64,000 bases of DNA from Aporhodopirellula rubra. GTDB lineage: Bacteria; Planctomycetota; Planctomycetia; Pirellulales; Pirellulaceae. The stretch spans positions 248,001-312,000 of the forward strand of contig NZ_JACHXU010000001.1 of the NCBI RefSeq assembly GCF_014192335.1. Reading direction: 5' to 3'. A program made the position numbers and the translations under genes. The notes under the pieces were generated by a model. It was not told the origin of the DNA. It did no database searches and saw nothing but the letters and a program-made list of their open reading frames with translations. Shown piece by piece: positions 36,899 to 46,473 of the stretch. The number at the start of each line of letters is the position of its first letter. The first letter of the stretch is position 1.

Positions 36899-38185
36899 TT
36901 AGGGCGTCGGGTCGTTGCGGACGCTGACCAAGCGTTGCTGTTGTTGGAGATGGGATTGGCGTCGCTGAGTTAGCAAACGCATCATTTCCTCGGCACTTCC
37001 CTGAGCGAGTTCCGCGATCTGGCGAGGTTGGGTGGCGTCGCCAAATTCATACGTGACGGCGGCAACGTCGAGTGTGTCGCGGACCCAGGCTTTGGACGTG
37101 CATCGATTCGAGTTGTGGTTGGAGTCATGGTTGACGTCGTACCATGCGAAGCGTTGCTGCAAGGCTTCGAGCCACGTTGAGGTGAAGTTCGGCGGGAAAG
37201 CTTGGTCAACGTCTTCGGCGGTGTAGAACACGTCTTCGTACGTCGAGTGGAAATCCAGGAACAGGTAGAGCGAGCGTCGACCGGCGGTTCGATGGCTGAG
37301 GAGTTCGCGCCGCAACGCTTGAGTTTCGGGTTGCGTGAAGTGTTTCCAGTCGCGGTTCAGGTCGACGCCGGCGGCGTTGCACCGCCAATGTCCTCTGGCA
37401 ACTCCGTCGGGGTTCGCTGTGGGCACCACGACGGTGTTGAACTGTTGTCGGAACTGCGAGGCACGCGTCGTTTTCTCCGAGATCGCTTCGACGAAACGCA
37501 TCAGCCCGATCATTCCTGAGATTTCAGTCGGGTGTTGCCGAGCCATCAAGAAGATTGTCGCCGTTGACGATGACTCGGTGATCTTTAGTCGGCGAATCGG
37601 TCGATTTTCAACCGAGTATCCGATCACGTCCTGTTCCACGTAGTCTCGTTTGGCGATCTCGTTGATCCAAGAATCGACGGCGTCGTTTGTCATGAGTTGT
37701 CGAGCGGACACCCACAGCGGTTTCGTATCGACACGTATTTTGAGGATCGCCTGTTTGCCGAACGGATGAACGGCGGTGACGAGTCGTTCGGCGGGGAACC
37801 ATGATTCGCCGTCGTGGCTGATCAAAGGTGAATAGCGATGAGAGCCGCCGTCGTAGCGAAGCCGGATTGTTAATTCGCACGGCCGCGTTGCTCTGACCTG
37901 AAACGCGTACCACGCGCTGTCGTTGATCGGTTGGTGTTCGGGGCGGATGACGAGGTCAAATTGTTGTGGCCCGATTTGCACACATTCATTGACGCGTCCG
38001 CCGGGAAAGTCGCTGCGGATACAAACGCTTTGGTCTTCCGAAACGAATCGGATCGCGGATTGGTCGCGGTTGCTGTCGTAGTTCGGGTCAAACGCATGCG
38101 AATGGCTCGGCGCGATGGCTGTCAACAACGTCAACATCGATGCGATGGCCAACGAACCGGATCGGGAGAGTTTGCAAGTGCGCAT
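36899..38185 (-). CDS. secreted M14 zinc carboxypeptidase
   Basis: The protein has 428 residues from the ATG at 38185, giving a signal peptide ending near SHSHAF; an upstream ATG at 38284 would bury the signal and is rejected. An N-terminal beta-sandwich (40-160) like that of cytosolic carboxypeptidase-type M14 proteins precedes the catalytic domain. Zinc ligands are His218 and Glu221 (QHPTE) and His313 (DFHST); NRDW (277-280) gives the substrate Arg, and Glu380 (TYEFGD) the base. It probably trims peptides or amino acids from polymers in the periplasm. It is convergent with the M20 gene, 34 bases apart. Confidence 0.88.
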   Translation of the reverse strand: MRTCKLSRSGSLAIASMLTLLTAIAPSHSHAFDPNYDSNRDQSAIRFVSEDQSVCIRSDFPGGRVNECVQIGPQQFDLVIRPEHQPINDSAWYAFQVRATRPCELTIRLRYDGGSHRYSPLISHDGESWFPAERLVTAVHPFGKQAILKIRVDTKPLWVSARQLMTNDAVDSWINEIAKRDYVEQDVIGYSVENRPIRRLKITESSSTATIFLMARQHPTEISGMIGLMRFVEAISEKTTRASQFRQQFNTVVVPTANPDGVARGHWRCNAAGVDLNRDWKHFTQPETQALRRELLSHRTAGRRSLYLFLDFHSTYEDVFYTAEDVDQAFPPNFTSTWLEALQQRFAWYDVNHDSNHNSNRCTSKAWVRDTLDVAAVTYEFGDATQPRQIAELAQGSAEEMMRLLTQRRQSHLQQQQRLVSVRNDPTP

Positions 38186-38682
38186 CGGACATCCAATCGA
38201 CGGGGCAGAGTTGTTTCTCAACCGTACCCGCGCCTTTGTGTCATGGCGTCGTCCATGGTGAACGTGGGTGCGTCCTTTTGACACCGGTCACCGGGTGGGA
38301 GCGGCTAGGACGGGTGTCCGCGGAGAGCCAGAAAAGCTCAAGCCTGCATTGGTGCACCGGAGCCGCAGGGGTGAGTCGTCGCTCGAAACGTCAAGACGAC
38401 GTCACACCCTGCGGATTATTCATTTTATGACGCCGCCGAACGGGAGTCTAATTCCTCGCCGTGGTCATCCCGGCCGATCCGCAAAAGTTGCGGGTGTTCA
38501 GCCTTTTGGCGGCGAGGTTGTCGTCGATCGTTTGCTGTGCGGTGGCAACTCGTTGTTTACCGAACCCCAACGTTTACCGAACCCCAACGTTTACCGAAGA
38601 CCGAACGTTTGTCCGCGTTGGCGTTCGGTATCGTCGGCACTTCTTATCGAAGCCGACGTGGGCTTTCAGCCGTGATGAACCG
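38186..38682. other. intergenic region with short repeats
   Basis: This 497-base gap lies between the M14 gene start and the ABC-F gene stop. No gene is convincing on either strand. It contains the leftward M14 promoter region and a 17-bp tandem repeat at 38559-38609. Several GC-rich inverted stretches occur, but I could not fit any riboswitch or ncRNA family. Confidence 0.45.
38559..38609 (+). repeat. 17-bp tandem repeat, two exact copies plus a degenerate third
   Basis: ACCGAACCCCAACGTTT occurs exactly at 38559-38575 and 38576-38592, followed by a changed copy ACCGAAGACCGAACGTTT. It is noncoding. The function is unknown. Confidence 0.85.
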
Positions 38683-40464
38683 TTAGAAGTCGCTCAGTTC
38701 CATCCATTTTTCTTCCGCTTCGCTCAGTTCGACTTCGATCGCTTTGATCTGGTCGTGCAGACGCACCGCGTCGGTGGGATTGGTTTCGGTCAGCAGTTTC
38801 TCGTTGAGTTCGCGTTTTTCGTCATCGAGTTTCGCGATCTTGCGTTCGAGGTTCTTCAGTTCCTTGCCTGTCTTGCGTTGGTCCTTTTGATTCTTGCGAT
38901 CGTTTTTAGACGCGTTCTTCGAGGAGTTGTCTGAAGTGGTTGTTTTGCCCGCGGCGGCGTTGCGTTGGCGTTCGCCTTCGGAGACTTCTTTCTCGACCGC
39001 TTCGCAGTAGGTGTCGTAGCTACCGAAGTAGTTTCGCACTCGTCCATCGCGGACTTCGATGACGTTGGTTGCGACGCGAGCCATGAAGTGTCGATCGTGG
39101 CTCGTGAAGATCACGGTTCCTTTGTAGAGACGCAATGCTTCGGCGAGTGCTTCGACGGTTTCGACGTCGAGGTGGTTACCGGGTTCGTCGAGCACGAGGA
39201 CGTTGGCGGTGCCTAGCAACAGGCTGGCCATGCAGACGCGTGCTCGCTCGCCACCGCTGAGGACTTTGATCTTTTTCTGAATCGCTTCATCCCGAAACAG
39301 CAGTGCTCCGGCCATCGCCAAGACGTCTTGCCTTGTGGTGTCAGGGTCAGACGCGTACTCGAGGTGTTCGAGGATGGTTTGCCGTTCGTCGAGGCTGCTG
39401 TAGACGTGTTGGGCGTAGGTGCCGATTTCGATTCCGTGTCCCCATTTGAGAGTCCCTTCGAGCGGTTCGAGCGAGTGGACGAGGGTTCGCAGCATCGTCG
39501 TTTTGCCTTGGCCGTTGTCACCGACGATCGCGGCGCGTTGTCCGTGTTCGATTTCGAGCGAGATGTCTTCGGCGACACGGTGGTCGGGATAACCGATCGC
39601 GAGTTGGTCGCAGCGGACGGCGGTTCCCTGTCGGGGTTGGACGCGGGGAGCCCGGATGTTGACCGTTGGTTCGTCGACGTGCAGTTCGACGGTTTGTAGT
39701 TTTTCGAGTTGTTTGGCTTTGCTGCGTGCTTGGCTGGCCGTGGACGCGTTCGCGCGGTTCTTTTCGATGAACTGTTTGAGTTGTTTTTGTTTGGCGATGA
39801 CGGTGGCGTTGACGCGTCGGTCGTGTTCACGGCGTTCTTCGCGGAATTCCAGGAAGTCATGGATTTTGCCCGGGAACATGGTCAGTTGACCTTTGCCGAG
39901 TTCGAGCGTTTGGCTGCAGGTGGCCCGGAGGAACGCGCGGTCGTGGCTGACGATAAGGGCGGCCTTGTTGAAATCCTTCAGGAAGTGTTCGAGCAGGATT
40001 TGGGTTCTCAGGTCGAGGAAGTTCGTCGGCTCGTCGAGCATGAGCAGGTTGGGGTCGTGCAGCAGAAGTGCGGCCAATTTGACACGCGTCTGCCACCCGC
40101 CGGAGAGTGCCTTGACGGGGCCTTCGAGATATTCGCCCTTGAGTTCAAATTGACCGGCGACCTGACCGCACTGCCAATCGGGCGCGCCGCTGTCTCGCAT
40201 CAGGAAATCGAGAGCGGATTCGCCTTCCTGGAACGGGTCGTGTTGTCGGAGATAGCCGATTCTCAGGCTGGGATGGTGAATCACCTCGCCTTTTTCGACT
40301 TCTTCCTCGCCCAGGAGGATGCGCAGGAGGGTGGATTTCCCGGCGCCGTTGCGTCCCACGAACCCGACTTTGACGTCATCGGTAAGGCTCACGTTGGCTC
40401 CGTCAAGCAGGACTTGATCGCCAAAGCGTTTGTGCGCGTCGCGGAGTTGAATCAGAACGGCCAT
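38683..40464 (-). CDS. ABC-F family ATPase (Uup/EttA type)
   Basis: The protein has 593 residues, soluble, with two ABC domains. First: FVGRNGAGKSTLL, LSGGWQTRVKLA, LMLDEPTNFLD. Second: IVGDNGQGKTTML, LSGGERARVCMA, VLDEPGNHLD. A linker with basic helices joins them, and a charged coiled coil (about 525-590) ends the protein, as in Uup. ABC-F proteins act on ribosomes, in translation quality control or antibiotic resistance, and not in transport. The signature variants (SGGWQ, DEPGNHLD) are mild departures from consensus. It is encoded alone. Confidence 0.92.
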   Translation of the reverse strand: MAVLIQLRDAHKRFGDQVLLDGANVSLTDDVKVGFVGRNGAGKSTLLRILLGEEEVEKGEVIHHPSLRIGYLRQHDPFQEGESALDFLMRDSGAPDWQCGQVAGQFELKGEYLEGPVKALSGGWQTRVKLAALLLHDPNLLMLDEPTNFLDLRTQILLEHFLKDFNKAALIVSHDRAFLRATCSQTLELGKGQLTMFPGKIHDFLEFREERREHDRRVNATVIAKQKQLKQFIEKNRANASTASQARSKAKQLEKLQTVELHVDEPTVNIRAPRVQPRQGTAVRCDQLAIGYPDHRVAEDISLEIEHGQRAAIVGDNGQGKTTMLRTLVHSLEPLEGTLKWGHGIEIGTYAQHVYSSLDERQTILEHLEYASDPDTTRQDVLAMAGALLFRDEAIQKKIKVLSGGERARVCMASLLLGTANVLVLDEPGNHLDVETVEALAEALRLYKGTVIFTSHDRHFMARVATNVIEVRDGRVRNYFGSYDTYCEAVEKEVSEGERQRNAAAGKTTTSDNSSKNASKNDRKNQKDQRKTGKELKNLERKIAKLDDEKRELNEKLLTETNPTDAVRLHDQIKAIEVELSEAEEKWMELSDF

Positions 40465-40963
40465 GAATCAGAAAAATGTAAAGGAAATTGAAAGCGTCAG
40501 GAAAACGAACTTGGGCCCAACAACGTAGCGAGAAAGACGAAAAAGTTCACCCAGTCTTGCCTACCCACTCAGGCGTTCGGTGCGTAAAGTATCCAGCCAA
40601 CAAGAATGCGACAAAATAAATCGCCGCAATTCGCTTTGTGAATAGCCCCACTGGTCGTAAATCGTCTCGCCAACGTTCTGCTCAACCGTTGTTCGTGTTT
40701 CGCTGGGGGCGATTTGTCGCCGCGGAGCAAGGCTGGCGTTTGGCAGGGGTTTGCGTTCGGCGGGATATTGCGTTCGGCTGGATATTGCGTTCGGCTGGGG
40801 GTTTGCACTCGGCGGGAGTGAATTGCACCGGTCATTATTGAAACGCACCTGACGTTTATCCATCCATCGCCTTCAAAGCCACCTCGTCTTTGGAAGCTCT
40901 ACCTCTCCCCTTCGAAGCCAACTCGTCGGTCGCCGCCTTGCGGCGAAGCCGCCGCCCTCGCTC
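40465..40963. other. intergenic region upstream of sucA
   Basis: This 499-base divergent gap separates ABC-F (minus) from sucA (plus). No gene is convincing. It holds a 17-bp tandem repeat (40751-40818) and, near 40935-40955, a GCCGCC...GGCG self-complementary stretch just upstream of sucA that could form a leader hairpin. A clear promoter pair is not visible. Confidence 0.45.
40751..40818 (+). repeat. 17-bp tandem repeat, about four copies
   Basis: Units start at 40751, 40768, 40785 and 40802. The first three share TTGCGTTCGGC(G/T)GG and differ only near the end; the fourth (TTTGCACTCGGCGGGAG) is degenerate. It lies about 150 bases before sucA. No coding role. Confidence 0.85.
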
Positions 40964-43834
40964 ATGAATAGTTATTCGTTGGATTACATCGACGATTTGT
41001 ACGTGCAGTATGTGCGTGACCCGTCGAGTGTGTCAGAAACATGGCGTCAGTATTTCGAGCAGTTTCTAGTCGGAGCGGGGGCTCAGGTGCAGGACACGCC
41101 TCCTCCCGCCGGGGCAGGAACTTCCCGCACGCGGTCGGCCGGCCCCATCGGTGGATCGGCGAGAGTTGCGGGAGTGACTCAGCCTCGTAGTTCCGAGGAC
41201 CATTCCGGTGCGAATGGTGACACGCCTGCGGGATCGACGGGAAATCAGAACGTTGACCAGGCGTTGTGGCTCGCCCGCATTCAGGATCGGATCGATCAGT
41301 TGGTCCGGGAATATCGTGTTCGCGGGCACTTGGTCGCCAAACTCGATCCGCTCGGTCTGTTCGAAAACGGATGTCCCGAGTTGTCGCCACAGAGTCACGG
41401 ATTGAGCGATCAGGATTTGGCTCGACCGTTCGACAGCAGCGTTCTCGAGAACGTTACCGGCAGCACGCTCGACGTGATTCTCAAGAAACTGCAGCAAACC
41501 TACTGCCGCAGCATCGGCGCCCAGTTCATGCACATCGACAATCGCAATATTCGCGATTGGTTGCAGCGACGCATGGAAACGACCGAAAACCGCCTCGATC
41601 TGTCGTACGAGAGGCAGCGGCGGATTTACACCCGGTTGGCGGATGCGAGCATTTTTGAGGAATTCGTTCGTCGGAAATTCGTCGGTGCCAAAACGTTCTC
41701 GCTCGAAGGAGCCGAGAGTCTGATCCCGCTGTTGGATTTGGCGTTGGAGAAGGCGGGCCAGCACAAGGTGCAGGAAGTCGTGATGGGGATGGCCCACCGC
41801 GGTCGTCTGAACGTGATGGCGAACATCCTCAAGAAGCGGGCCATGAATATCTTCTGGTCGTTCGATGACCCGACGCCCGAGCTCAGCCGGGGCGGCGGTG
41901 ACGTGCGTTATCACTTGGGATACAGCAGCGATTGGCGGACCGCGTCAGGTGATTCGCTGCATATCTCGCTGTGTTTCAACCCGAGCCACTTGGAATTCGT
42001 CAATACGGTCGCGCAGGGACGTTGTCGCTGCAAACAAGACAATCGTGGCGATGCCTCTCGCAAAGAAGTGATGACAATCCTCGTCCACGGTGACGCGGCG
42101 TTCGCCGGCGAAGGTATCGTCCAGGAAACGCTTAACCTTAGCGAACTGCCCGGTTATCGCACCGGCGGGACGCTGCACGTCGTTATCAATAACCAGGTCG
42201 GGTTCACGACCGAGCCGAATGACGGACGCAGCACGACGTACGCGACCGATGTCGCGAAAATGCTGCAAATTCCGATCTTCCACGTCAACGGCGAAGACCC
42301 CGAGGCGGTCGCTCAGGTCGTTTCGCTCGCGATGGATTTCCGGAAAGAATTCCAGCGGGACGTCGTTATCGATTTGTACGCCTACCGACGTTGGGGGCAC
42401 AACGAGGGCGACGAGCCGCGTTTCACTCAACCACGCATGTATGCCGAAATTGACCGGCGTGCGGGAGTTCGACAGCAATACCTCAACCGGTTGCTCAAAC
42501 TCGGCAAAATCACCGAGGAGGAAGCGGAGGAGATCAGCAAGGAGCGAACCGAGAAGCTGGAGCGTGAATTCGAAGCCAGCAAGAACGAGACGTTCGTTCC
42601 GGACACGCAAACGCTCGCGGCCAATTGGAGTGAGTATTTCGGTGGTCCTGAGCCGGATGAAATCGTTGATACGACCATCGACGTCAAGGAACTCAGTCGT
42701 TTGCTCGATTCGTTGACACGGCTGCCTGAGGGATTTGCGTCGCACAAGAAACTCAAACGCCCGATGGCACAGCGCCGCGAAATGGCCGCTGGAGAACGAC
42801 CGTTGGACTGGGCGGCGGCGGAATTGGCTGCGTTCGCCTCGTTGCTCGACCAAGGGCATCCGATTCGGATGACGGGCCAGGATTGCCAGCGGGGGACGTT
42901 CAGTCACCGGCACGCGGTCTTGCACGACGTTCGTGACGGCAACACGTACACGCCGCTGGAACATATCAGCAAGGGCCAGGCCCGGTTGGAGCTGTATAAT
43001 AGCCCGCTCAGCGAAGCCGGTGTGCTCGGATTCGAATACGGCTACTCGCTCGATTGCCCGACCGGGCTATGCGTTTGGGAGGCCCAGTTCGGTGACTTCT
43101 GGAATGTCGCCCAGGTGATCGTCGACCAGTTCATCGCCAGTGCCGAAGACAAGTGGGATCGTTTGTCGGGCTTGGTGATGTTGCTGCCACACGGTTTCGA
43201 GGGCCAGGGCCCTGAACACTGTAGCGCGCGGATCGAACGATGGCTCGCAATGGCGGCGGAGCACAATATTCAGATTTGCCAGCCGACTACCCCGTCGCAG
43301 TACTTCCATTTGTTGCGTCGCCAAGTGATTCGCAAATGGCGGAAGCCGTTGATCGTGTTGACGCCGAAGAGCCTGCTGCGTCACTCCGAGGTGACCAGCC
43401 CGCTGAAGATTGTTGCCAACGGCAGCTTTCAAAAGATCCTGCCCGATCGCAAGGTTCCGCTCGCGGAAGCACGGCGATTGTTGTTGTGCACGGGTAAAAT
43501 CTACTACGACCTGTTGCAGGAACGTAGCGATCGAGAAATCGAAGGCGTGCCGATCATGCGTGTCGAACAGCTCTACCCGTTGGCAATCGACGAGTTGATG
43601 GCGTCCCTCGAAGGGCTTCCCGATGGCACCGAGATCCGTTGGATCCAGGACGAGCCGGAAAACATGGGGGCGTGGCCTTACATGAAATTCAAGTTCGGCG
43701 ACGAGCTGTCGAAACGGTTCCGTTTGTCCAAAGCCACGAGAACGGAATCGGCGAGCCCGAGTACCGGAAGCATGGCGGCCCACAAACTGGAACAGGCGGA
43801 TCTGTTGAAGTCCGCGTTCGAGGGACTTCAGTAG
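40964..43834 (+). CDS. sucA: 2-oxoglutarate dehydrogenase E1 component
   Basis: The protein has 956 residues, near the family length. It begins SLDYIDDLYVQYVRDPSSVSETWRQYF (N-terminal E1 segment, split by a Pro/Gly linker), then the thiamine diphosphate domain (HGDAAFAGEG, VINNQVGFTT, GHNEGDEPRFTQP), and the C-terminal pyrimidine domain (GFEYGYSLD, LLPHGFEGQGPEHCSARIERWL, ENMGAWPYM). It decarboxylates 2-oxoglutarate and passes the succinyl group to E2 in the TCA cycle. E2 (sucB) and lpd are not adjacent; sucA stands alone, with its promoter probably in the repeat-bearing upstream gap. Confidence 0.96.
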   Translation: MNSYSLDYIDDLYVQYVRDPSSVSETWRQYFEQFLVGAGAQVQDTPPPAGAGTSRTRSAGPIGGSARVAGVTQPRSSEDHSGANGDTPAGSTGNQNVDQALWLARIQDRIDQLVREYRVRGHLVAKLDPLGLFENGCPELSPQSHGLSDQDLARPFDSSVLENVTGSTLDVILKKLQQTYCRSIGAQFMHIDNRNIRDWLQRRMETTENRLDLSYERQRRIYTRLADASIFEEFVRRKFVGAKTFSLEGAESLIPLLDLALEKAGQHKVQEVVMGMAHRGRLNVMANILKKRAMNIFWSFDDPTPELSRGGGDVRYHLGYSSDWRTASGDSLHISLCFNPSHLEFVNTVAQGRCRCKQDNRGDASRKEVMTILVHGDAAFAGEGIVQETLNLSELPGYRTGGTLHVVINNQVGFTTEPNDGRSTTYATDVAKMLQIPIFHVNGEDPEAVAQVVSLAMDFRKEFQRDVVIDLYAYRRWGHNEGDEPRFTQPRMYAEIDRRAGVRQQYLNRLLKLGKITEEEAEEISKERTEKLEREFEASKNETFVPDTQTLAANWSEYFGGPEPDEIVDTTIDVKELSRLLDSLTRLPEGFASHKKLKRPMAQRREMAAGERPLDWAAAELAAFASLLDQGHPIRMTGQDCQRGTFSHRHAVLHDVRDGNTYTPLEHISKGQARLELYNSPLSEAGVLGFEYGYSLDCPTGLCVWEAQFGDFWNVAQVIVDQFIASAEDKWDRLSGLVMLLPHGFEGQGPEHCSARIERWLAMAAEHNIQICQPTTPSQYFHLLRRQVIRKWRKPLIVLTPKSLLRHSEVTSPLKIVANGSFQKILPDRKVPLAEARRLLLCTGKIYYDLLQERSDREIEGVPIMRVEQLYPLAIDELMASLEGLPDGTEIRWIQDEPENMGAWPYMKFKFGDELSKRFRLSKATRTESASPSTGSMAAHKLEQADLLKSAFEGLQ

Positions 43835-43967
43835 CGTTCGTGTCCTGCCGTCTGCGGATGTGCCGCGGCGGCGTGGCTGTGGTTAACCGAAGGCAGCTGC
43901 GCTCCCTGCAGGATTAATCAGGGGCGAGCGGAATGCAAGCCGCTGAGGTAAAACGGCTGTCCGTCGA

Positions 43968-44726
43968 TCAGCGGCCTTCGCGGAGGCGGTAGCCCAAGAA
44001 GTTATCGAGGTCGCTTTCGGCCTCAATTGCTCGCACCGTGGATTCGATGTCGTATTCAACGCGACGGAATTCGAGCACGCCCGGTTCCGCAATTACATAG
44101 CAACTGCGGGGATCGCCGTCGCGGGGTTGCCCAACGCTGCCGACGTTAATCATCAGTTTGGCGTTGGGGTCGCCGAGCGAGTAACCGGTTCCGGTTTCGG
44201 CCGGTCGGATAAAACGATGGTCGGCGGTGAAGACGCCCGGCACGTGGGTGTGCCCTTGGAAGCACAGGCGTGGCACGAGGGAAAACAGCTTTTCCATCTT
44301 CTTGAGATTCTGGGTGTCTTCGGGGAAGACGTACTCATTTGTCGGCCCACGCGGCGACCCGTGAACGAAGAGCCAATCGTTTTCGCGGACCGTGCGCGGC
44401 AATTGGCAGAGATAGTCGATCCGGCGGCGGCTCGCTTCGGGATCGTCGCCAATTTTCTCGAGTTGGCTACGCGTCCAGAAAATCGCCTGCTCGGCGGCCA
44501 CATTGAAACCTTCGGGGTCGAACAGCGAGCTGCTGTCGTGATTGCCGAGAACGCAGAACGCGAACTCCATCACTTTGTCCAGGCAGGCACACGGTTCGGG
44601 GCCGTAGCCAACGACGTCTCCTAGGCACACGATGCGATCGACTCTTTGCGAGGCGATATCTTCCAACACGGAGTTCAGGGCAGAGAGGTTGCCGTGAATG
44701 TCGCTCAAGATTGCTGTACGCGTCAC
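43968..44726 (-). CDS. metallophosphoesterase, tandem paralogue 2
   Basis: The protein has 252 residues from a GTG at 44726, four bases after the stop of the upstream paralogue; longer in-frame starts would overlap that gene. Calcineurin-like motifs are present: ILSDIHGNLSAL, VCLGDVVGYGPEP, LGNHD, FVHGSPRG, CFQGHTHVPG. The YfcE/diadenosine tetraphosphatase-like group is the best match. It is cytoplasmic and probably cotranscribed with the near-identical-length neighbour at 44731-45489. Confidence 0.88.
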   Translation of the reverse strand: MTRTAILSDIHGNLSALNSVLEDIASQRVDRIVCLGDVVGYGPEPCACLDKVMEFAFCVLGNHDSSSLFDPEGFNVAAEQAIFWTRSQLEKIGDDPEASRRRIDYLCQLPRTVRENDWLFVHGSPRGPTNEYVFPEDTQNLKKMEKLFSLVPRLCFQGHTHVPGVFTADHRFIRPAETGTGYSLGDPNAKLMINVGSVGQPRDGDPRSCYVIAEPGVLEFRRVEYDIESTVRAIEAESDLDNFLGYRLREGR

Positions 44727-44730
44727 CCGA

Positions 44731-45489
44731 TCAGTGTCCCCGTTTGAGTCGATCGCCGAGCGCATTGTCGAGATCGGGTTCGTTGTAAATCTTAGATGCA
44801 GTCGCTTCGATGTCGTATTCAACCCGTCGATAAGTGATCGTGTTCGAATCGGTGTCGAGGATCAGGTAGCAAGAACGGTTGTTCTCGTCACGCGGTTGGC
44901 CGACGCTGCCGACGTTGATCAGCAATTTGGTCGAACCGAGCGTGTAGGTGTTGTCGCACTCTTCGGGCGAAATGAATTCGCAGGATGTCGTGAACACGCC
45001 GGGCAGGTGCGTGTGTCCCATGAAGCAATACTGGTCAATCTTGCTGAACAAGATTTCCATTTTGCGGGTGTCGTACACGTATTCAGGGAAAACGTATTCG
45101 TTCGTCGGGTCACGAGGGGATCCGTGCACGAATCGGTATGGCTCATCATTGATGAACCGAGGCAGTTCACCGAGGAAATCCCAACGTGCGTTGACTTGCG
45201 ATTGGCTGCCGTTGCCCGCGTCGAGTTGATCGCGGGTCCAGTAGATCGCTCGCAGGGCCATCGGGTTGAAGCCGTCTGGATCGAACAACGCCGCCTGATC
45301 GTGGTTTCCCAAAATCGTGTGCTTGCACCGGCGCATTACTAGGTCGAGGCACTCGCACGGATTGGGGCCATAGCCGATGATGTCGCCGAGACAGTAGATT
45401 TCATCGACGCCGATTGCATCGATATCTGCCATCACGGCCTGCAAGGCCTCGAGGTTACCGTGGATATCGCTTATCAACGCTCGCTTCAC
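44731..45489 (-). CDS. metallophosphoesterase, tandem paralogue 1
   Basis: The protein has 252 residues. Motifs are ALISDIHGNLEAL, YCLGDIIGYGPNPCECL, LGNHDQAALFDPDGFN, FVHGSPRDPTNEYVFPE, CFMGHTHLPG and NVGSVGQPRD. It matches the neighbouring gene along its full length, marking a tandem duplication, but the surface residues differ enough to allow divergence of substrate. It is the first gene of the pair and is divergent from tsaB across 124 bases. Confidence 0.9.
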   Translation of the reverse strand: MKRALISDIHGNLEALQAVMADIDAIGVDEIYCLGDIIGYGPNPCECLDLVMRRCKHTILGNHDQAALFDPDGFNPMALRAIYWTRDQLDAGNGSQSQVNARWDFLGELPRFINDEPYRFVHGSPRDPTNEYVFPEYVYDTRKMEILFSKIDQYCFMGHTHLPGVFTTSCEFISPEECDNTYTLGSTKLLINVGSVGQPRDENNRSCYLILDTDSNTITYRRVEYDIEATASKIYNEPDLDNALGDRLKRGH

Positions 45490-45613
45490 GAAATCTCTCG
45501 AAAACCTAGTAAAACTCGGACCTAAAAACGCTTCTCTCCCGTTGCCATCGTAGGCTTCGGACCGCAGTCGGTCGATTCATTATCGTCCGCGGTGGCGTCG
45601 GATTGTAGCGTGT

Positions 45614-46441
45614 ATGAATTTTGTGCAACAACCTATGCAGCAGGAATTATCTGACTCACCGGATCGAGCGACCGTTCTGGATTCGCTCGCGATCGAAGTC
45701 ATCGGGCGTGACGGGTCGATCGCGCTGATGCGAGGCGACCGGCTGATCGCGGCCCGTCCGCTCGATTCGGCAGCGAGGGCAGCCTCGAGTTTAGCTCTGG
45801 AGATTTCAAATCTCGTCGAGGAATTTTTCCCCGGGCGAGCATTCGAGACGCTCGGCGGTATTTCCGTGGCGGTGGGGCCTGGCTCATTCACGGGTTTGAG
45901 AATCGCTGTCACGACCGCGAAAACATTGAGTTATGCACTGCAAATCCCGGTCGTTGCGGTCAATTCGCTCGCCGCGATCGCCGAGTTAGCATGTCCGAAT
46001 CAGGCGACGCCGGAGCAACCGAGCCCAACTCGAGGATCCGTGCTCGTCGGATTGTCCGCCTACCGCGGGCAGGTTTACCGCGGTTTGTTTTCAAACGATC
46101 GGGTTCCTGAAATCGATCTCATTTCCGCCGATCAGTGGGCGGCCGAACTGCAGCGGTCCGTTGGTGAGGATGCGATCGAGGGAAGCGGGTGCGACGAGGC
46201 ACCGCATCTGAGCGACGAAAAAAAAATGTTTTTAATGGGCGATCGTGTCGTTTTTGACCGGGTTGGGATCTCGCTCTCACCCAAACAGTGGTTCGGTGAC
46301 GACGAAATCCGAGCGGTCGGCGTCGGACGCATCGGGGCAGCGATGCTGCAACGCGGTGAAACGACGCCCGCGATGGATCTCGTTCCTGATTATCTGCGGC
46401 CCAGTGCAGCGGAAGAAAAGGCGAGCGGCGCGATCGAATAG
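45614..46441 (+). CDS. tsaB: tRNA threonylcarbamoyladenosine biosynthesis protein TsaB
   Basis: The protein has 275 residues. The N-terminal ASKHA-type fold shows LDSLAIEVIG in place of the more usual LDTS, and the strongly conserved VAVGPGSFTGLRIAVTTAKTLSYAL. TsaB pairs with TsaD and TsaE to put the threonylcarbamoyl group on A37 of ANN-decoding tRNAs; it is a non-catalytic scaffold. Start choice: an ATG lies at 45614, and a second at 45632 is possible. It is convergent with uppS, 32 bases apart. Confidence 0.87.
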   Translation: MNFVQQPMQQELSDSPDRATVLDSLAIEVIGRDGSIALMRGDRLIAARPLDSAARAASSLALEISNLVEEFFPGRAFETLGGISVAVGPGSFTGLRIAVTTAKTLSYALQIPVVAVNSLAAIAELACPNQATPEQPSPTRGSVLVGLSAYRGQVYRGLFSNDRVPEIDLISADQWAAELQRSVGEDAIEGSGCDEAPHLSDEKKMFLMGDRVVFDRVGISLSPKQWFGDDEIRAVGVGRIGAAMLQRGETTPAMDLVPDYLRPSAAEEKASGAIE

Positions 46442-46473
46442 CTGCTGCTAGGCAACTCAAGAACGCGTTGGTC

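Noticed and set aside
38186-38558. Possible riboswitch or ncRNA in the gap before the M14 gene
   Set aside because: No known riboswitch core could be matched on either strand.
41945-42964. Long open frame antisense to sucA
   Set aside because: Shadow frame inside the confident sucA gene.
43904-43923. CCCTG...CAGGG hairpin between sucA and the metallophosphoesterases
   Set aside because: Five-base stem with a ten-base loop and no T run.
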